From: BOG-931 sp963781725
GTDB lineage: Bacteria > Pseudomonadota > Alphaproteobacteria > Rhizobiales > Xanthobacteraceae
Assembly (NCBI GenBank): GCA_963781725.1
Contig: CAWAGV010000001.1
Location: 1,612,001 to 1,676,000 of the forward strand
DNA length: 64,000 nucleotides
Direction of reading: 5' to 3'
Part shown: one piece after another, positions 43,386 through 51,686 of the stretch
Layout: each line of letters starts with the position of its first letter
Numbering within the stretch: position 1 is the stretch's first letter
The notes under the pieces: model-generated
Seen by the model: only the letters and a program-made list of their open reading frames with translations
Database searches by the model: none
Told to the model about the DNA's origin: nothing
Program-made: the position numbers and the translations under genes

Positions 43386-43413
43386 AAGCCCCGGTATTGC
43401 GCCGGGGCTTTTC
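43386..43413 (+). terminator. Strong Rho-independent terminator without an upstream gene
   Basis: AAGCCCCGG (43386-43394) and CCGGGGCTT (43402-43410) form a nine-pair stem followed by TTTTC. No gene ends nearby on this strand, so it may end a small RNA starting somewhere in 43270-43380, or be left from a lost gene. Confidence 0.7.
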
Positions 43414-43873
43414 TATCGGCATTTTTCTTTAGAGCACGCCGTCACAAGCTTCCTTACTGATCCAACCACAGAAGCTCTGCGAACTGGCCAATGTGCTGTT
43501 TTGCACATGGCCTGTTTTGCACACTCCAGAAATATACGGTGCAAGTAACGGAACCACGGAACACTGGCCAGGCTCGCTGACAGTCCTGCCTAACGCTGAC
43601 TGCGACCCACAGCCGCAGCGTGTTGTCGTGTCGCATCGATTATCGTCATGAGATCGAGTTTATCTTGCATCGTGACCGCTGCTGCCTCAGCTGCCGTTGC
43701 GGCTTCCGCAGCAAATGCGTCGATAAATCGGTACTTCCAACTCGCCAGTCTGACGAGACGATGGCTCGTTTGCCGCGTCACCGAATTTTTTTCGGATTGG
43801 CGACGCCGCCCGATAAGAACGAAAAGAAACGAGACCTCGCCTTGTTGCTAAAAAGGATTTGGAAGCTTACATT

Positions 43874-43907
43874 TTGTTAATGATTGGTGACTTGTTAAGG
43901 ATTGGTG
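43874..43907 (+). promoter_or_regulatory. Direct repeat TTGTTAAKGATTGGTG x2 before the LuxR-type gene
   Basis: Two 16-base copies (43874-43889 and 43892-43907) match in 15 of 16 positions, with a period of 18 bases. They lie 75-108 bases upstream of the regulator start. Tandem sites of this kind are common for activator or autoregulator binding. The binding protein is unknown. Confidence 0.5.
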
Positions 43908-43981
43908 TCGGGCGGGAAGATCGCATCACTTACAAAAACTGAAACAGCGTCACCCCAATGTGAAAAACGGAGGGGCTTATT

Positions 43982-44830
43982 GTGCGTAACAGTCAGAGTA
44001 CCTCTACTGTAATCGTTGGACATCGTGCGCTATTGCGTGAAGGTCTCGTAGCCCTTCTCCAGTATACTCCCTACAAAGTTATCGCGAGCGCTTCACGAGC
44101 ATCTGAACTGAAGGATGTTCATGTCCCGGGCGGACGTAGAACGCTGGTGATTATGGGAATTGACGATGGGAACGGCAGTGAAACGGAGATAGCCGAAAGC
44201 ATCAGTTTGCTGCGATCGCTTTTCTCCGAAAGCCGGGTCGTCTTGGTCGCTGAAACGCGCGGCCCGATCGATATGCAGCAAATATTGTCGCTCAGTCCAA
44301 ACGGCTATATCGCCAATCTCGGCTCCCGCGACATTCTGATTAAGGTATTGGAGCTCGCTCTCTTGGACCAGCGAGTCATAGTGTTATCGCGGTCGACACC
44401 GACTCCGAAGCTCGACGACCAAACTGAAGCAGATAAGCAGGTCAGCTTGGTGCCCAGTTTCTCCCCCGGCGATTTGCAGAACTCGTCCACCGCCACAATG
44501 GCCGTCAACGATCCGCTCCTTTCGCAGCGCGAGCGGCAAATACTGTTTCGTCTGGCGGAAGGCGATTCGAATAAGGCAATCGCCCGCCTGTGCAACATCA
44601 CCGAGTCGACCGTCAAAGTCCATCTGAAGGCGATTTTGCGCAAGATCGCCGCGCACAATCGAACGCAAGCCGCTATTTGGGCGGTCACAAAAGGATACCA
44701 TGCCCTCGGCGGATCATCAGGTCATCCGCTCAAGCAAGCGGTTGGCCTGGACGGGCAATCTGCAGCGAAAACCCCGGGGTCGACTAGCGCTGTTGGTCCG
44801 CCTTTGGAGCTTATCAATATCAGGAAATGA
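43982..44830 (+). CDS. LuxR/NarL-type regulator with degenerate receiver domain
   Basis: The 282-aa protein has a C-terminal LuxR helix-turn-helix (LSQRERQILFRLAEGDSNKA, then ITESTVKVHLKAILRKI, about residues 180-236) and an N-terminal receiver-like fold. In the receiver the acidic pair is replaced (VGH at 12-14), the phospho-acceptor Asp position is Gly59 (LVIMGID) and the Lys position is Asn (GYIAN). It is therefore probably not controlled by normal phosphorylation. The GTG start follows GGAGGGG. It stands at the head of the polysaccharide locus, and local control of that locus is inferred. Confidence 0.88.
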   Translation: MRNSQSTSTVIVGHRALLREGLVALLQYTPYKVIASASRASELKDVHVPGGRRTLVIMGIDDGNGSETEIAESISLLRSLFSESRVVLVAETRGPIDMQQILSLSPNGYIANLGSRDILIKVLELALLDQRVIVLSRSTPTPKLDDQTEADKQVSLVPSFSPGDLQNSSTATMAVNDPLLSQRERQILFRLAEGDSNKAIARLCNITESTVKVHLKAILRKIAAHNRTQAAIWAVTKGYHALGGSSGHPLKQAVGLDGQSAAKTPGSTSAVGPPLELINIRK

Positions 44831-44928
44831 ACAAAGATAAACATGCCTGTTGGAATCTGCAGCCTTGAACAATTCCGCGTTTTTTCCGTGAAGCATCTTT
44901 TCCTGCCGGCGTCGGCACCCTCATTGGC

Positions 44929-46779
44929 CTAGACACGCGCGCCCGACCACCATTGCCCGAGAACGCGCAGCATGAATGCCGGGTTTCCCATCACATAGCG
45001 GCGCCAGAGGCGTCGCGGCTCGCATACCAGCCGATACATCCATTCCAGACGCGCTGCTCTGATCCAACGTGGCGCGCGTTGCGCTTCGCCGGCCATGAAA
45101 TCGAACAACGCGCCGACGGCAAAACCCAATCGGCAGCCGGTGGCGGCCAGATTGTCCCGCAGCCACAATTCCTGCATTGGATTTCCCATCGCGACCAGCA
45201 CGATGTCGGCGCCGCTCGCGCGGATGGCCTGCGCCATGAGCGCGTCCTCGCTGCGGGGAAAGTAGCCCGCCCGGCAGCCGACGATCTGGTGCCGGGGGTA
45301 CGTCTGGGCCAGGAAATACGCGGCTCGGTTGGCTACGCCGCGCCTGCCTCCGAGGAGATAGAGTCGGAAATGATGACGGGTCCTTTGCAGGTAGTAGGGC
45401 GTGAAGTCCGTGCCGTTGAGGTTGTCCGGAAACTGGGCTCCAAACAGGAGTTTGCTCGCGAGATCGATGCCGACCCCATCGTTGAGTACTAACGCATCGC
45501 GGAGCGCGATACGGACGCGCGCATCGGCGTGGGCGACGTTCAGACAATTGGCGTTCGCGAACGCCACGACTGTGGCGGTCCTTTGCGCGAAGTGCCGGTC
45601 GAGCCGCTCGACCACCTCGGAACGGGTCCAGACCGGCACCGACACATCGAGGATGCGCCGCGTACGCGTTCCCAGGACTCCATCGTAGAGGCTCATGTAG
45701 GCGCGGGATGCACGCCGCCAATCGAATGCAGCCGCAGCGGCCATCAAGTCTGCGCGCGCACGCTGGTAATCCATCGTTACCTCGCGCCAGCGCGTCAAAA
45801 ACCGAGCCGCAGCCGCGTCAGGTCGCGAAAAATCGACTGTGACCCCGGTGCCGGTCTGCTCGACCAATCGACGAAATGGCGGAATATCGCTGAGTACGGG
45901 AAATAGCCCCGCGGAGAGGCCTTCCACCGCAACAATCCCGAAACCTTCGAAATCGGATGAGTTCACCAGCACCGAGCAGTCGCCGAGCAACCGGCGTATC
46001 TCGGCTTCCGAGGGTGAGGCGAAAATTTCCACGGCCGACGCGATGCCGGCGTCCCGTGCGAGCGCGGTGACCTCGCTTATGTCCAGGTCCCAAGGACACC
46101 CTGCGACTTTCAGCCGCCATTCGCCGTCGTACCGACGCAGCACAGCAACGAAATCCATGAGGCGATCAAGCCGTTTGTTAGCGGAAAAGCGGCCGATCCA
46201 GGCTATGGTCTTGACGGCCTTTGGCGCGCCGGCATCGGCATATTTCACAACGTTTACGCCGTTTTCGATGCAGACGATTCCGCGCCGGCGCAGCCGGGTG
46301 AACATCCGGTGATCGGAGACGGAAACCGCCGCGACACCGTCAAACCAAGTGAGCGAAAGCCGCGTAACGGTGGTGAAATAAAGCCGTTTGAGCCTTGCGG
46401 CGTACCGCGTGTGAAAAAAGCCGCCATGGGTAGAAACCACCAGCTTCTTTCGGTGCAGTGGCTTGGTCCAAGCGAGATAATCGAAAAAAAAATCAATCGC
46501 GTGAACGTGAACGATGTCTGCGTCCTGGATAAACTTGATTGCTGAAAACGCAAGCGGATAACGCGGCGAACCAAAAAACGGTATTCTGACAATCTCTGCG
46601 CCGTTGATGACGTCTCGAGCGGGCAACGTGCTGTCCCACACTGCCTTGAACAAGCGGTTCAACGTTATGATGCGCACCCTGTGACCGGCGCGGACTTGCG
46701 CGGCCGCCAATTCCTGGACGACGCTCTCAATTCCGCCGACCGCAGGATGGAACTGACGGACGACATGGACAATAAACAT
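44929..46779 (-). CDS. Fused GT4 - GT26 (WecG/TagA/CpsF) glycosyltransferase
   Basis: The 616-aa protein joins two glycosyltransferases. Residues 1-370 are a GT-B fold GT4 enzyme (AVGGIESVVQELA at the N-terminus, WIGRFSANKRLDRL, and the EX7E-type SSDFEGFGIVAVEGLSAG). Residues about 380-616 are a WecG/TagA/CpsF (GT26) domain with FANANCLNVAHAD, LNGTDFTPYY, AMGNPMQELWL and AVGALFDFMAGEAQRAP. It would add two sugars in succession to a lipid-linked intermediate at the inner face of the membrane. It faces away from the Wzz gene. Separate proteins are the rule, so the fusion is notable, though I recall such fusions in some rhizobia. Confidence 0.9.
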   Translation of the reverse strand: MFIVHVVRQFHPAVGGIESVVQELAAAQVRAGHRVRIITLNRLFKAVWDSTLPARDVINGAEIVRIPFFGSPRYPLAFSAIKFIQDADIVHVHAIDFFFDYLAWTKPLHRKKLVVSTHGGFFHTRYAARLKRLYFTTVTRLSLTWFDGVAAVSVSDHRMFTRLRRRGIVCIENGVNVVKYADAGAPKAVKTIAWIGRFSANKRLDRLMDFVAVLRRYDGEWRLKVAGCPWDLDISEVTALARDAGIASAVEIFASPSEAEIRRLLGDCSVLVNSSDFEGFGIVAVEGLSAGLFPVLSDIPPFRRLVEQTGTGVTVDFSRPDAAAARFLTRWREVTMDYQRARADLMAAAAAFDWRRASRAYMSLYDGVLGTRTRRILDVSVPVWTRSEVVERLDRHFAQRTATVVAFANANCLNVAHADARVRIALRDALVLNDGVGIDLASKLLFGAQFPDNLNGTDFTPYYLQRTRHHFRLYLLGGRRGVANRAAYFLAQTYPRHQIVGCRAGYFPRSEDALMAQAIRASGADIVLVAMGNPMQELWLRDNLAATGCRLGFAVGALFDFMAGEAQRAPRWIRAARLEWMYRLVCEPRRLWRRYVMGNPAFMLRVLGQWWSGARV

Positions 46780-47380
46780 GCCCGAAAATTTACGAGCAAA
46801 GCCACGGCCAGCTCAAAAACTATTAGGGCCAGCATAACCCAACTGGCTAATAACCATTGGAGTTAGCTCAGAAGATCGCGGGACAAGGAGAGGCCGCTGT
46901 CCCATAGTTCATAAATAACGACCACGCATCGGCGTCGTCCAAGAAACTGAACAAAGTCGATGATCAAGCGCAGTCACGCGAGTGAAAAGTCATCCATCCG
47001 TGCACCACGTCGTCTCCCGGCGCAATCTTTTACTTCCGCAGTGGCGGCATTTTTGCGGAGTGCAGATGACGTGGCGCGTGTGGGCTGTTACGGCAACCCC
47101 CAACGGCATTCTTCGACACCGACGCTAAAGCAACTCACAACCGCTTTCGCCGACAGCGGCGCGCTGACAGCCTTCATGATTCAGAATGCTGTCGGTTCAG
47201 ATTCCGCGACCTTGACACTGCGCTTCGCTTCGTTGCTTCGGTCGAATGCCGGCCAGTTCAATGCGGTCGGAGCGGGGGGCGGCCAAGCCGCGTTCATCCC
47301 TGTCAGTACCAGTCAAGTGATTGCCGGCGGGCTCGAACCTCGCCGGCGGATACCGCGCTGGATTTAACTCAAGAGCCAAT
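46780..47380. other. Divergent region upstream of the Wzz/BY-kinase gene, 601 bp
   Basis: An open frame at 46960-47367 (135 aa, MIKRSHASEKSS...) has no good ribosome site and no recognisable domain, and its residue usage looks random in places, so I do not call it a gene with confidence. The 21-bp motif at 46845-46865 lies here. No RNA gene is seen. A long leader for the kinase gene is possible. Confidence 0.5.
46845..46865 (+). promoter_or_regulatory. Locus-specific 21-bp motif, copy 1
   Basis: GGCTAATAACCATT-GGAGTTA. It matches the sequence at 58367-58387 in 18 of 21 positions and lies 66-86 bases upstream of the GT4-GT26 start (other strand). A shared regulator site is inferred; I saw no further copy in the window. 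Confidence 0.4.
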
Positions 47381-49882
47381 ATGCTTCAAAACAACAATTC
47401 ACAACGGACCGAACGGCGAGCGTCCAGCGTATTGGAAGCCCTCTCCCCGGCCGAATTCTATGCCGCAAGCGTCGGCTTTCTGCGCAGGCAGCTCTCTACC
47501 CTCATATTCGCGTTGTTGTTCGGCTTGTCGCTCGGCGCCATCTACATTTTGATGACCTCGCCGCGCTATACGGGCCGAGCTATTCTCATTGTTGACGCTC
47601 CTAAAGCACAGTTCTCCCAAGCGTCGGCCGGAAGCTCACCGATAGATTCTGCGACTATCGATACCCAAATCGAGATTCTCAATTCTGAGAACATCGCGAT
47701 GTCGGTTATCAAGGAGCTGCATCTTGATGCGGATCCCGAGTTTGTCTCAACTGGCGCGGGCATCTCCAGCGCGGTTTCCAGATTCGCTGATCGTGTGATC
47801 CCCGACGCTTTGAAAGTCGGCGTTCCCGAGAACTCTAACCTGTCCAATGAACCGCCGGCTGAGGATCGCGCATTACGGGCGTTTCAGAAGCGGCTGAAGG
47901 TCAAGCGTGTGGCACTTACTTACGCGATCGAAATCAATTTCGAATCACGGAGTCCTTACCGCGCCGCGCAGATCGCCAATACGATTGCCGATGCCTACGA
48001 AATCGATGCGTTTGAGGCCAAATATCATATCACGGATCGGGCCGCCAAATGGTTGCAGGAACGATTGACGGAATTGCGCGAGCAGACGTCCAATTCAGAG
48101 CGCGCCGTCGTCGACTATAAGCTCGTCAATAATATAGTCGACACTGGCGGACGACTAATGAACGAACAGCAGCTCGCCGAAATTAACAGCGAACTTATCC
48201 GGGCGCGAGCATCGACTGCCGAGGCGAAAGCGAGACTTGATCGCGTGCAGCAGATCGTATCATCCGATCATATCGACCTTGATGCCACCGCTACCGCCAC
48301 GGTTGCGGAGACGCTGCAGAACAACGTGATCATCAAGATGCGCGAGCGATATCTCGAGGAGGAACGCCGCGCCACGCAATTAGCCTCAAAATACGGTGCC
48401 CTGCACTTGACGGTGATCGATTTGCATAACGACATGCGAGAGCTGCAGCATACGATTTTCGAAGAGCTGAAGCGTACCGCAGAGAGCTTCAAGAGCGATT
48501 ACGCGATTGCGAAATCTCGGGAGCAGTCGATTCAGCAATCACTCGATCGTATCGTCGCCGAATCGCACGCCACCGATAAAGCGAAGATCACGCTGCATAA
48601 TCTGGAAAGCAGCGCTCAGACGTACCGCGATATGTATGACAACTTCCTTCAGCGCTATATGCAATCGGTGCAGCAGCAGTCGTCTCCGGTTTCCGAGTCA
48701 CGACTGATCACCCATGCAAGACCGCCGCTGAGCGAAAGGAGTCCAAAGCCATTGCTCGTGATGGCGTTAGCTGCACTCGGCGGTTTGATCTTCGGAGCCA
48801 CCATGGGAACGCTGCGCGATATTTCGGATCGCGTGTTCCGTACGACAGTCCAGGTTGGCGAACACCTGCAGGCAGACTGCATTGCAGTCGTTCCCTTGAT
48901 TAAAGATTCGGCCGGGCCCGATGCGTCATTCCGGAAAGCCAAGGCAGCAAGCCCACGTCTCCCGCCTGGCGGCGTGAAGGAAACGAGGTCACTTTCCGGC
49001 GTAGCCGATGTCCTGCCGTCGCCGTTGATCGAAGCGACCCGAAACATCATCGGCTTGCCGCAGCATATTTCCGATTGGGTATCCCGCACCACGACGCTCG
49101 GCGGAGCGAAGCCGCTGACCTCGTTGATCCAACGACACGGTGCGCAGCGCCGCCATGCCATTAGTCACGATAAGAACCTGTGTTGGACGGTAGCCAACGC
49201 GCCGCTCTCGCGCTTTAGCGAATCGATTCGCGCCCTCAAGTTCGCAGCCGACAGCAGCAATGCCGTCAAACACGGCAACACCATCGGTATAACGTCGGCG
49301 CTCCCCAACGAAGGCAAGTCAACGGTCGCGGTATCACTGGCCGCGCTCATCGCCCATGGCGGCGGACGCGCCATACTGGTCGATTGCGATCTGCGGAACC
49401 CGGCCCTATCGCGCATGTTGACGCCTGACGCGCAGGCTGGGTTACTCGAGATCATCGCTGGCAAGGCCGGACTCGACGATGTCCTCTGGCGCGAACCCAC
49501 CACCGGACTCACCTTTTTGCCGACCGTGCTGACATCACGGCTCGCGCATCCGAGTGACCTCCTCGCATCCCGGGATACCCGGAGCATATTCAGACTGCTG
49601 CGCAAGTCGTACGATTATGTGATCGTCGACCTATCGCCTCTCGCGCCTGTGGTCGACGTGCGCGTTATGGCTCCCTTGGTTGATTCGTTCCTATTTGTCG
49701 TGGAATGGGGTCGCACCGACATCGACGTCGTCCAACTTGCGCTGAGTAATGCGCGCGGGGTCTACGACAACTTGCTCGGCATCGTTCTAAACAAAGTGGA
49801 TATGAAAGCGTTCGGCCGCTACTCGAATCAGGAGACTTATTACAATAATCCTTACTACTCTCGTTATGAGTCCACTGATTGA
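47381..49882 (+). CDS. Wzz-type chain-length regulator fused to BY tyrosine kinase
   Basis: The 833-aa inner-membrane protein controls polymer length and export. Residues about 20-460 are the Wzz domain, with a first membrane segment (FALLFGLSLGAIYILM), a long periplasmic coiled-coil part and a second segment (LLVMALAALGGLIFGA). Residues about 600-833 form a BY kinase: Walker A SALPNEGKST, Walker A' ILVDCDLRNP, Walker B DYVIVDLSP, and a C-terminal Tyr cluster (YSNQETYYNNPYYSRY) for autophosphorylation. The ATG at 47381 is preferred over 47321. The linker between the domains (about 510-600) is longer than usual. A matching Wzb-type phosphatase is not visible nearby. Confidence 0.93.
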   Translation: MLQNNNSQRTERRASSVLEALSPAEFYAASVGFLRRQLSTLIFALLFGLSLGAIYILMTSPRYTGRAILIVDAPKAQFSQASAGSSPIDSATIDTQIEILNSENIAMSVIKELHLDADPEFVSTGAGISSAVSRFADRVIPDALKVGVPENSNLSNEPPAEDRALRAFQKRLKVKRVALTYAIEINFESRSPYRAAQIANTIADAYEIDAFEAKYHITDRAAKWLQERLTELREQTSNSERAVVDYKLVNNIVDTGGRLMNEQQLAEINSELIRARASTAEAKARLDRVQQIVSSDHIDLDATATATVAETLQNNVIIKMRERYLEEERRATQLASKYGALHLTVIDLHNDMRELQHTIFEELKRTAESFKSDYAIAKSREQSIQQSLDRIVAESHATDKAKITLHNLESSAQTYRDMYDNFLQRYMQSVQQQSSPVSESRLITHARPPLSERSPKPLLVMALAALGGLIFGATMGTLRDISDRVFRTTVQVGEHLQADCIAVVPLIKDSAGPDASFRKAKAASPRLPPGGVKETRSLSGVADVLPSPLIEATRNIIGLPQHISDWVSRTTTLGGAKPLTSLIQRHGAQRRHAISHDKNLCWTVANAPLSRFSESIRALKFAADSSNAVKHGNTIGITSALPNEGKSTVAVSLAALIAHGGGRAILVDCDLRNPALSRMLTPDAQAGLLEIIAGKAGLDDVLWREPTTGLTFLPTVLTSRLAHPSDLLASRDTRSIFRLLRKSYDYVIVDLSPLAPVVDVRVMAPLVDSFLFVVEWGRTDIDVVQLALSNARGVYDNLLGIVLNKVDMKAFGRYSNQETYYNNPYYSRYESTD

Positions 49883-50189
49883 CTGCATAAGGAAGAAACA
49901 TGCCCTTGGTCGCGCCGAACGTCTTTTGCGATTTGAGTGCCGGTCAAGCTGTGCGCTGAGGCCGTTTCGAAGCTTTTATCCGCTCTGCCGTTCGTCATCG
50001 TCGAAGTCGTTAAGCCCGCCCCTCGCGCATGAGGCCGGCACTCGGTTTTCTCCAGTCTTGGTTCGGCGAAGACCCAGCGCGCCTCATCATGATTACTCAA
50101 TTTGGCTTACTCATTTAAGGCGAGTTTCCGCACCTAACGAAAACTGTTAGCGTTTCTCTTGGGTGTTGGGGCGTCTACGGTGTTCGCCC
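49883..50189. other. Intergenic region before the sugar transferase gene, 307 bp
   Basis: I see no gene. A short dyad, CTAAC (50134-50138) and GTTAG (50146-50150), lies about 40 bases before the next start and may be a protein site. Short frames here have no ribosome site. Confidence 0.45.
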
Positions 50190-51665
50190 ATGTCGAGTAT
50201 GCGTACCATTGCCCATGCGTCGTCGAGCAATTTAAAAGCCGCCGACCGCCCCCCAGCCCGGCGCACATTAGCACTACCCTTTTATCTCGTAGAACCTGCC
50301 GTTGTCGCTGCCGACTTTGTTCTGCTTGTCACCGCGAGCATGGTTTCCGGGATCGGCTATCATTGGCTTTTTCTCGATCGCGTCCCGGATTTCTCTCCCT
50401 ACTTTGCCATCGGCGTACTCGCCTCTCTGAATTTTGCAATGACCTTCACCGCCATCGGAGCATATCGGTTTCGCACCCTCATTAATTTCAAACGCCAGGC
50501 TTGTGATGTCACCCTGGTCTGGATTGGGGTCTTCTTGCTCCTACTCGGGATCGCTTTTTCCTTGAAGATCGAGGAGACGTTATCGCGAGGCGCCACATTT
50601 GGCTTTCTTTTCATCGGTTTGCTCCTTCTTGTCGTTTGGCGCATCGCACTGGCTCATCTACTCGCGAAAGCCCTCGCAAATCGAACCTTTGCATCGCAAA
50701 AGACGATCATCATTGGCGAGCGGCCACTGCTTTTAGCATCGCGTGTGCTGCCTGAATTACGAAGGTATGGGTACACGCCGCGCGCTGTTTTCGAAATCGG
50801 CGAAAACGACTACTCGGCGGCTGGTATCTCGAAGAGATTGCTCGGCAAGCTCGATTTGGCAATCAGAGCGGCGCGGGAGGAGGCAATCGATAATGTCCTG
50901 CTGTTTATCAGTTGGGAGCACAGCCACTGCATCGAAGCGATACTCAATGCCCTCAGTGTATTGCCGGTCCGGGTCCACCTTGTTCCAGATGAAAAGACCG
51001 TCAGCTACCTCAGAAGAACGTGCTGCGTCGGAGACATTTGGACAGCCGAACTCAAGCGCGCGCCGCTCGACAAGCTGGAACAGGCGCTGAAGCGAACCCT
51101 GGATATCTTCGGCGCCGGTGCTGGAATTTTGCTGCTGTCGCCTTTGATGCTTGCAACCGCCCTTTTGATCAAACTCGATTCCAGAGGGCCGGTCCTGTTC
51201 ACCCAATGGCGCAGCGGCTTCAATGGTCGCTTATTTCGCATTTTCAAATTCCGCAGCATGAGCGTTCTCGAGGATGGGCCGATCGTTCGGCAGGCTACTC
51301 GCGAGGACCCCCGCTTTACGTCACTCGGTCGCTGGTTGCGTCGCGCCAACATCGACGAGCTGCCGCAGCTATTCAATGTGCTACGCGGCGAGATGTCTTT
51401 GGTTGGCCCGCGGCCCCATGCAGTCGCCCATGACAGTGAATACGAGCGCAGGATTGCTGTGTATGCCTTCCGCTATCACGTTAAGCCCGGAATCACCGGC
51501 TGGGCGCAGTTCAACGGCTATCGCGGCGAGACGCGCACTCTTGATCTGATGTCGAAACGGGTCGAGCTCGATCTTTGGTACATCAAACATTGGAGCATTT
51601 GGCTGGACTTCAAAATAATTTTTGGAACGCTGACGCGAGAGGTCTGGCGATCACGTGGCTATTGA
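50190..51665 (+). CDS. Polyprenyl-phosphate sugar-1-phosphate transferase (WcaJ/PHPT type)
   Basis: The 491-aa membrane enzyme starts polysaccharide assembly by moving a sugar-1-phosphate, usually from UDP-glucose or UDP-galactose, to undecaprenyl phosphate. Four N-terminal hydrophobic segments are followed by a CoA-binding-like domain and the C-terminal transferase domain (LKRTLDIFGAGAGILLLSPL, FKFRSM, RRANIDELPQLFNVLRGEM, SLVGPRPHAV, KPGITGWAQ). The start is uncertain: GTG 50163, ATG 50190 or ATG 50199 are all in frame. It lies 300 bases after the Wzz gene and 21 bases before the flippase gene. Confidence 0.93.
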   Translation: MSSMRTIAHASSSNLKAADRPPARRTLALPFYLVEPAVVAADFVLLVTASMVSGIGYHWLFLDRVPDFSPYFAIGVLASLNFAMTFTAIGAYRFRTLINFKRQACDVTLVWIGVFLLLLGIAFSLKIEETLSRGATFGFLFIGLLLLVVWRIALAHLLAKALANRTFASQKTIIIGERPLLLASRVLPELRRYGYTPRAVFEIGENDYSAAGISKRLLGKLDLAIRAAREEAIDNVLLFISWEHSHCIEAILNALSVLPVRVHLVPDEKTVSYLRRTCCVGDIWTAELKRAPLDKLEQALKRTLDIFGAGAGILLLSPLMLATALLIKLDSRGPVLFTQWRSGFNGRLFRIFKFRSMSVLEDGPIVRQATREDPRFTSLGRWLRRANIDELPQLFNVLRGEMSLVGPRPHAVAHDSEYERRIAVYAFRYHVKPGITGWAQFNGYRGETRTLDLMSKRVELDLWYIKHWSIWLDFKIIFGTLTREVWRSRGY

Positions 51666-51686
51666 CCCCTAAGCATAGGAGATTTG

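Larger units (their letters stand above)
42851..43981. other. Intergenic junction between catabolic and polysaccharide regions, 1.1 kb
   Basis: There is no intact gene that I can defend. The stretch has a tRNA 3'-end-like fragment (43026-43056), a decayed coding remnant (about 43080-43275) and a strong terminator without an upstream gene (43386-43413). It also has a 12-base direct repeat CTGTTTTGCACA at 43496-43507 and 43512-43523, and an 18-base-period repeat before the LuxR gene. Composition is visibly more AT-rich than in the genes to the left. Confidence 0.6.

Noticed and set aside
46960..47367. A 135-codon frame before the Wzz gene
   Set aside because: It has no ribosome site, no domain and random-looking residues. 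It is kept only as a remark in the intergenic entry.
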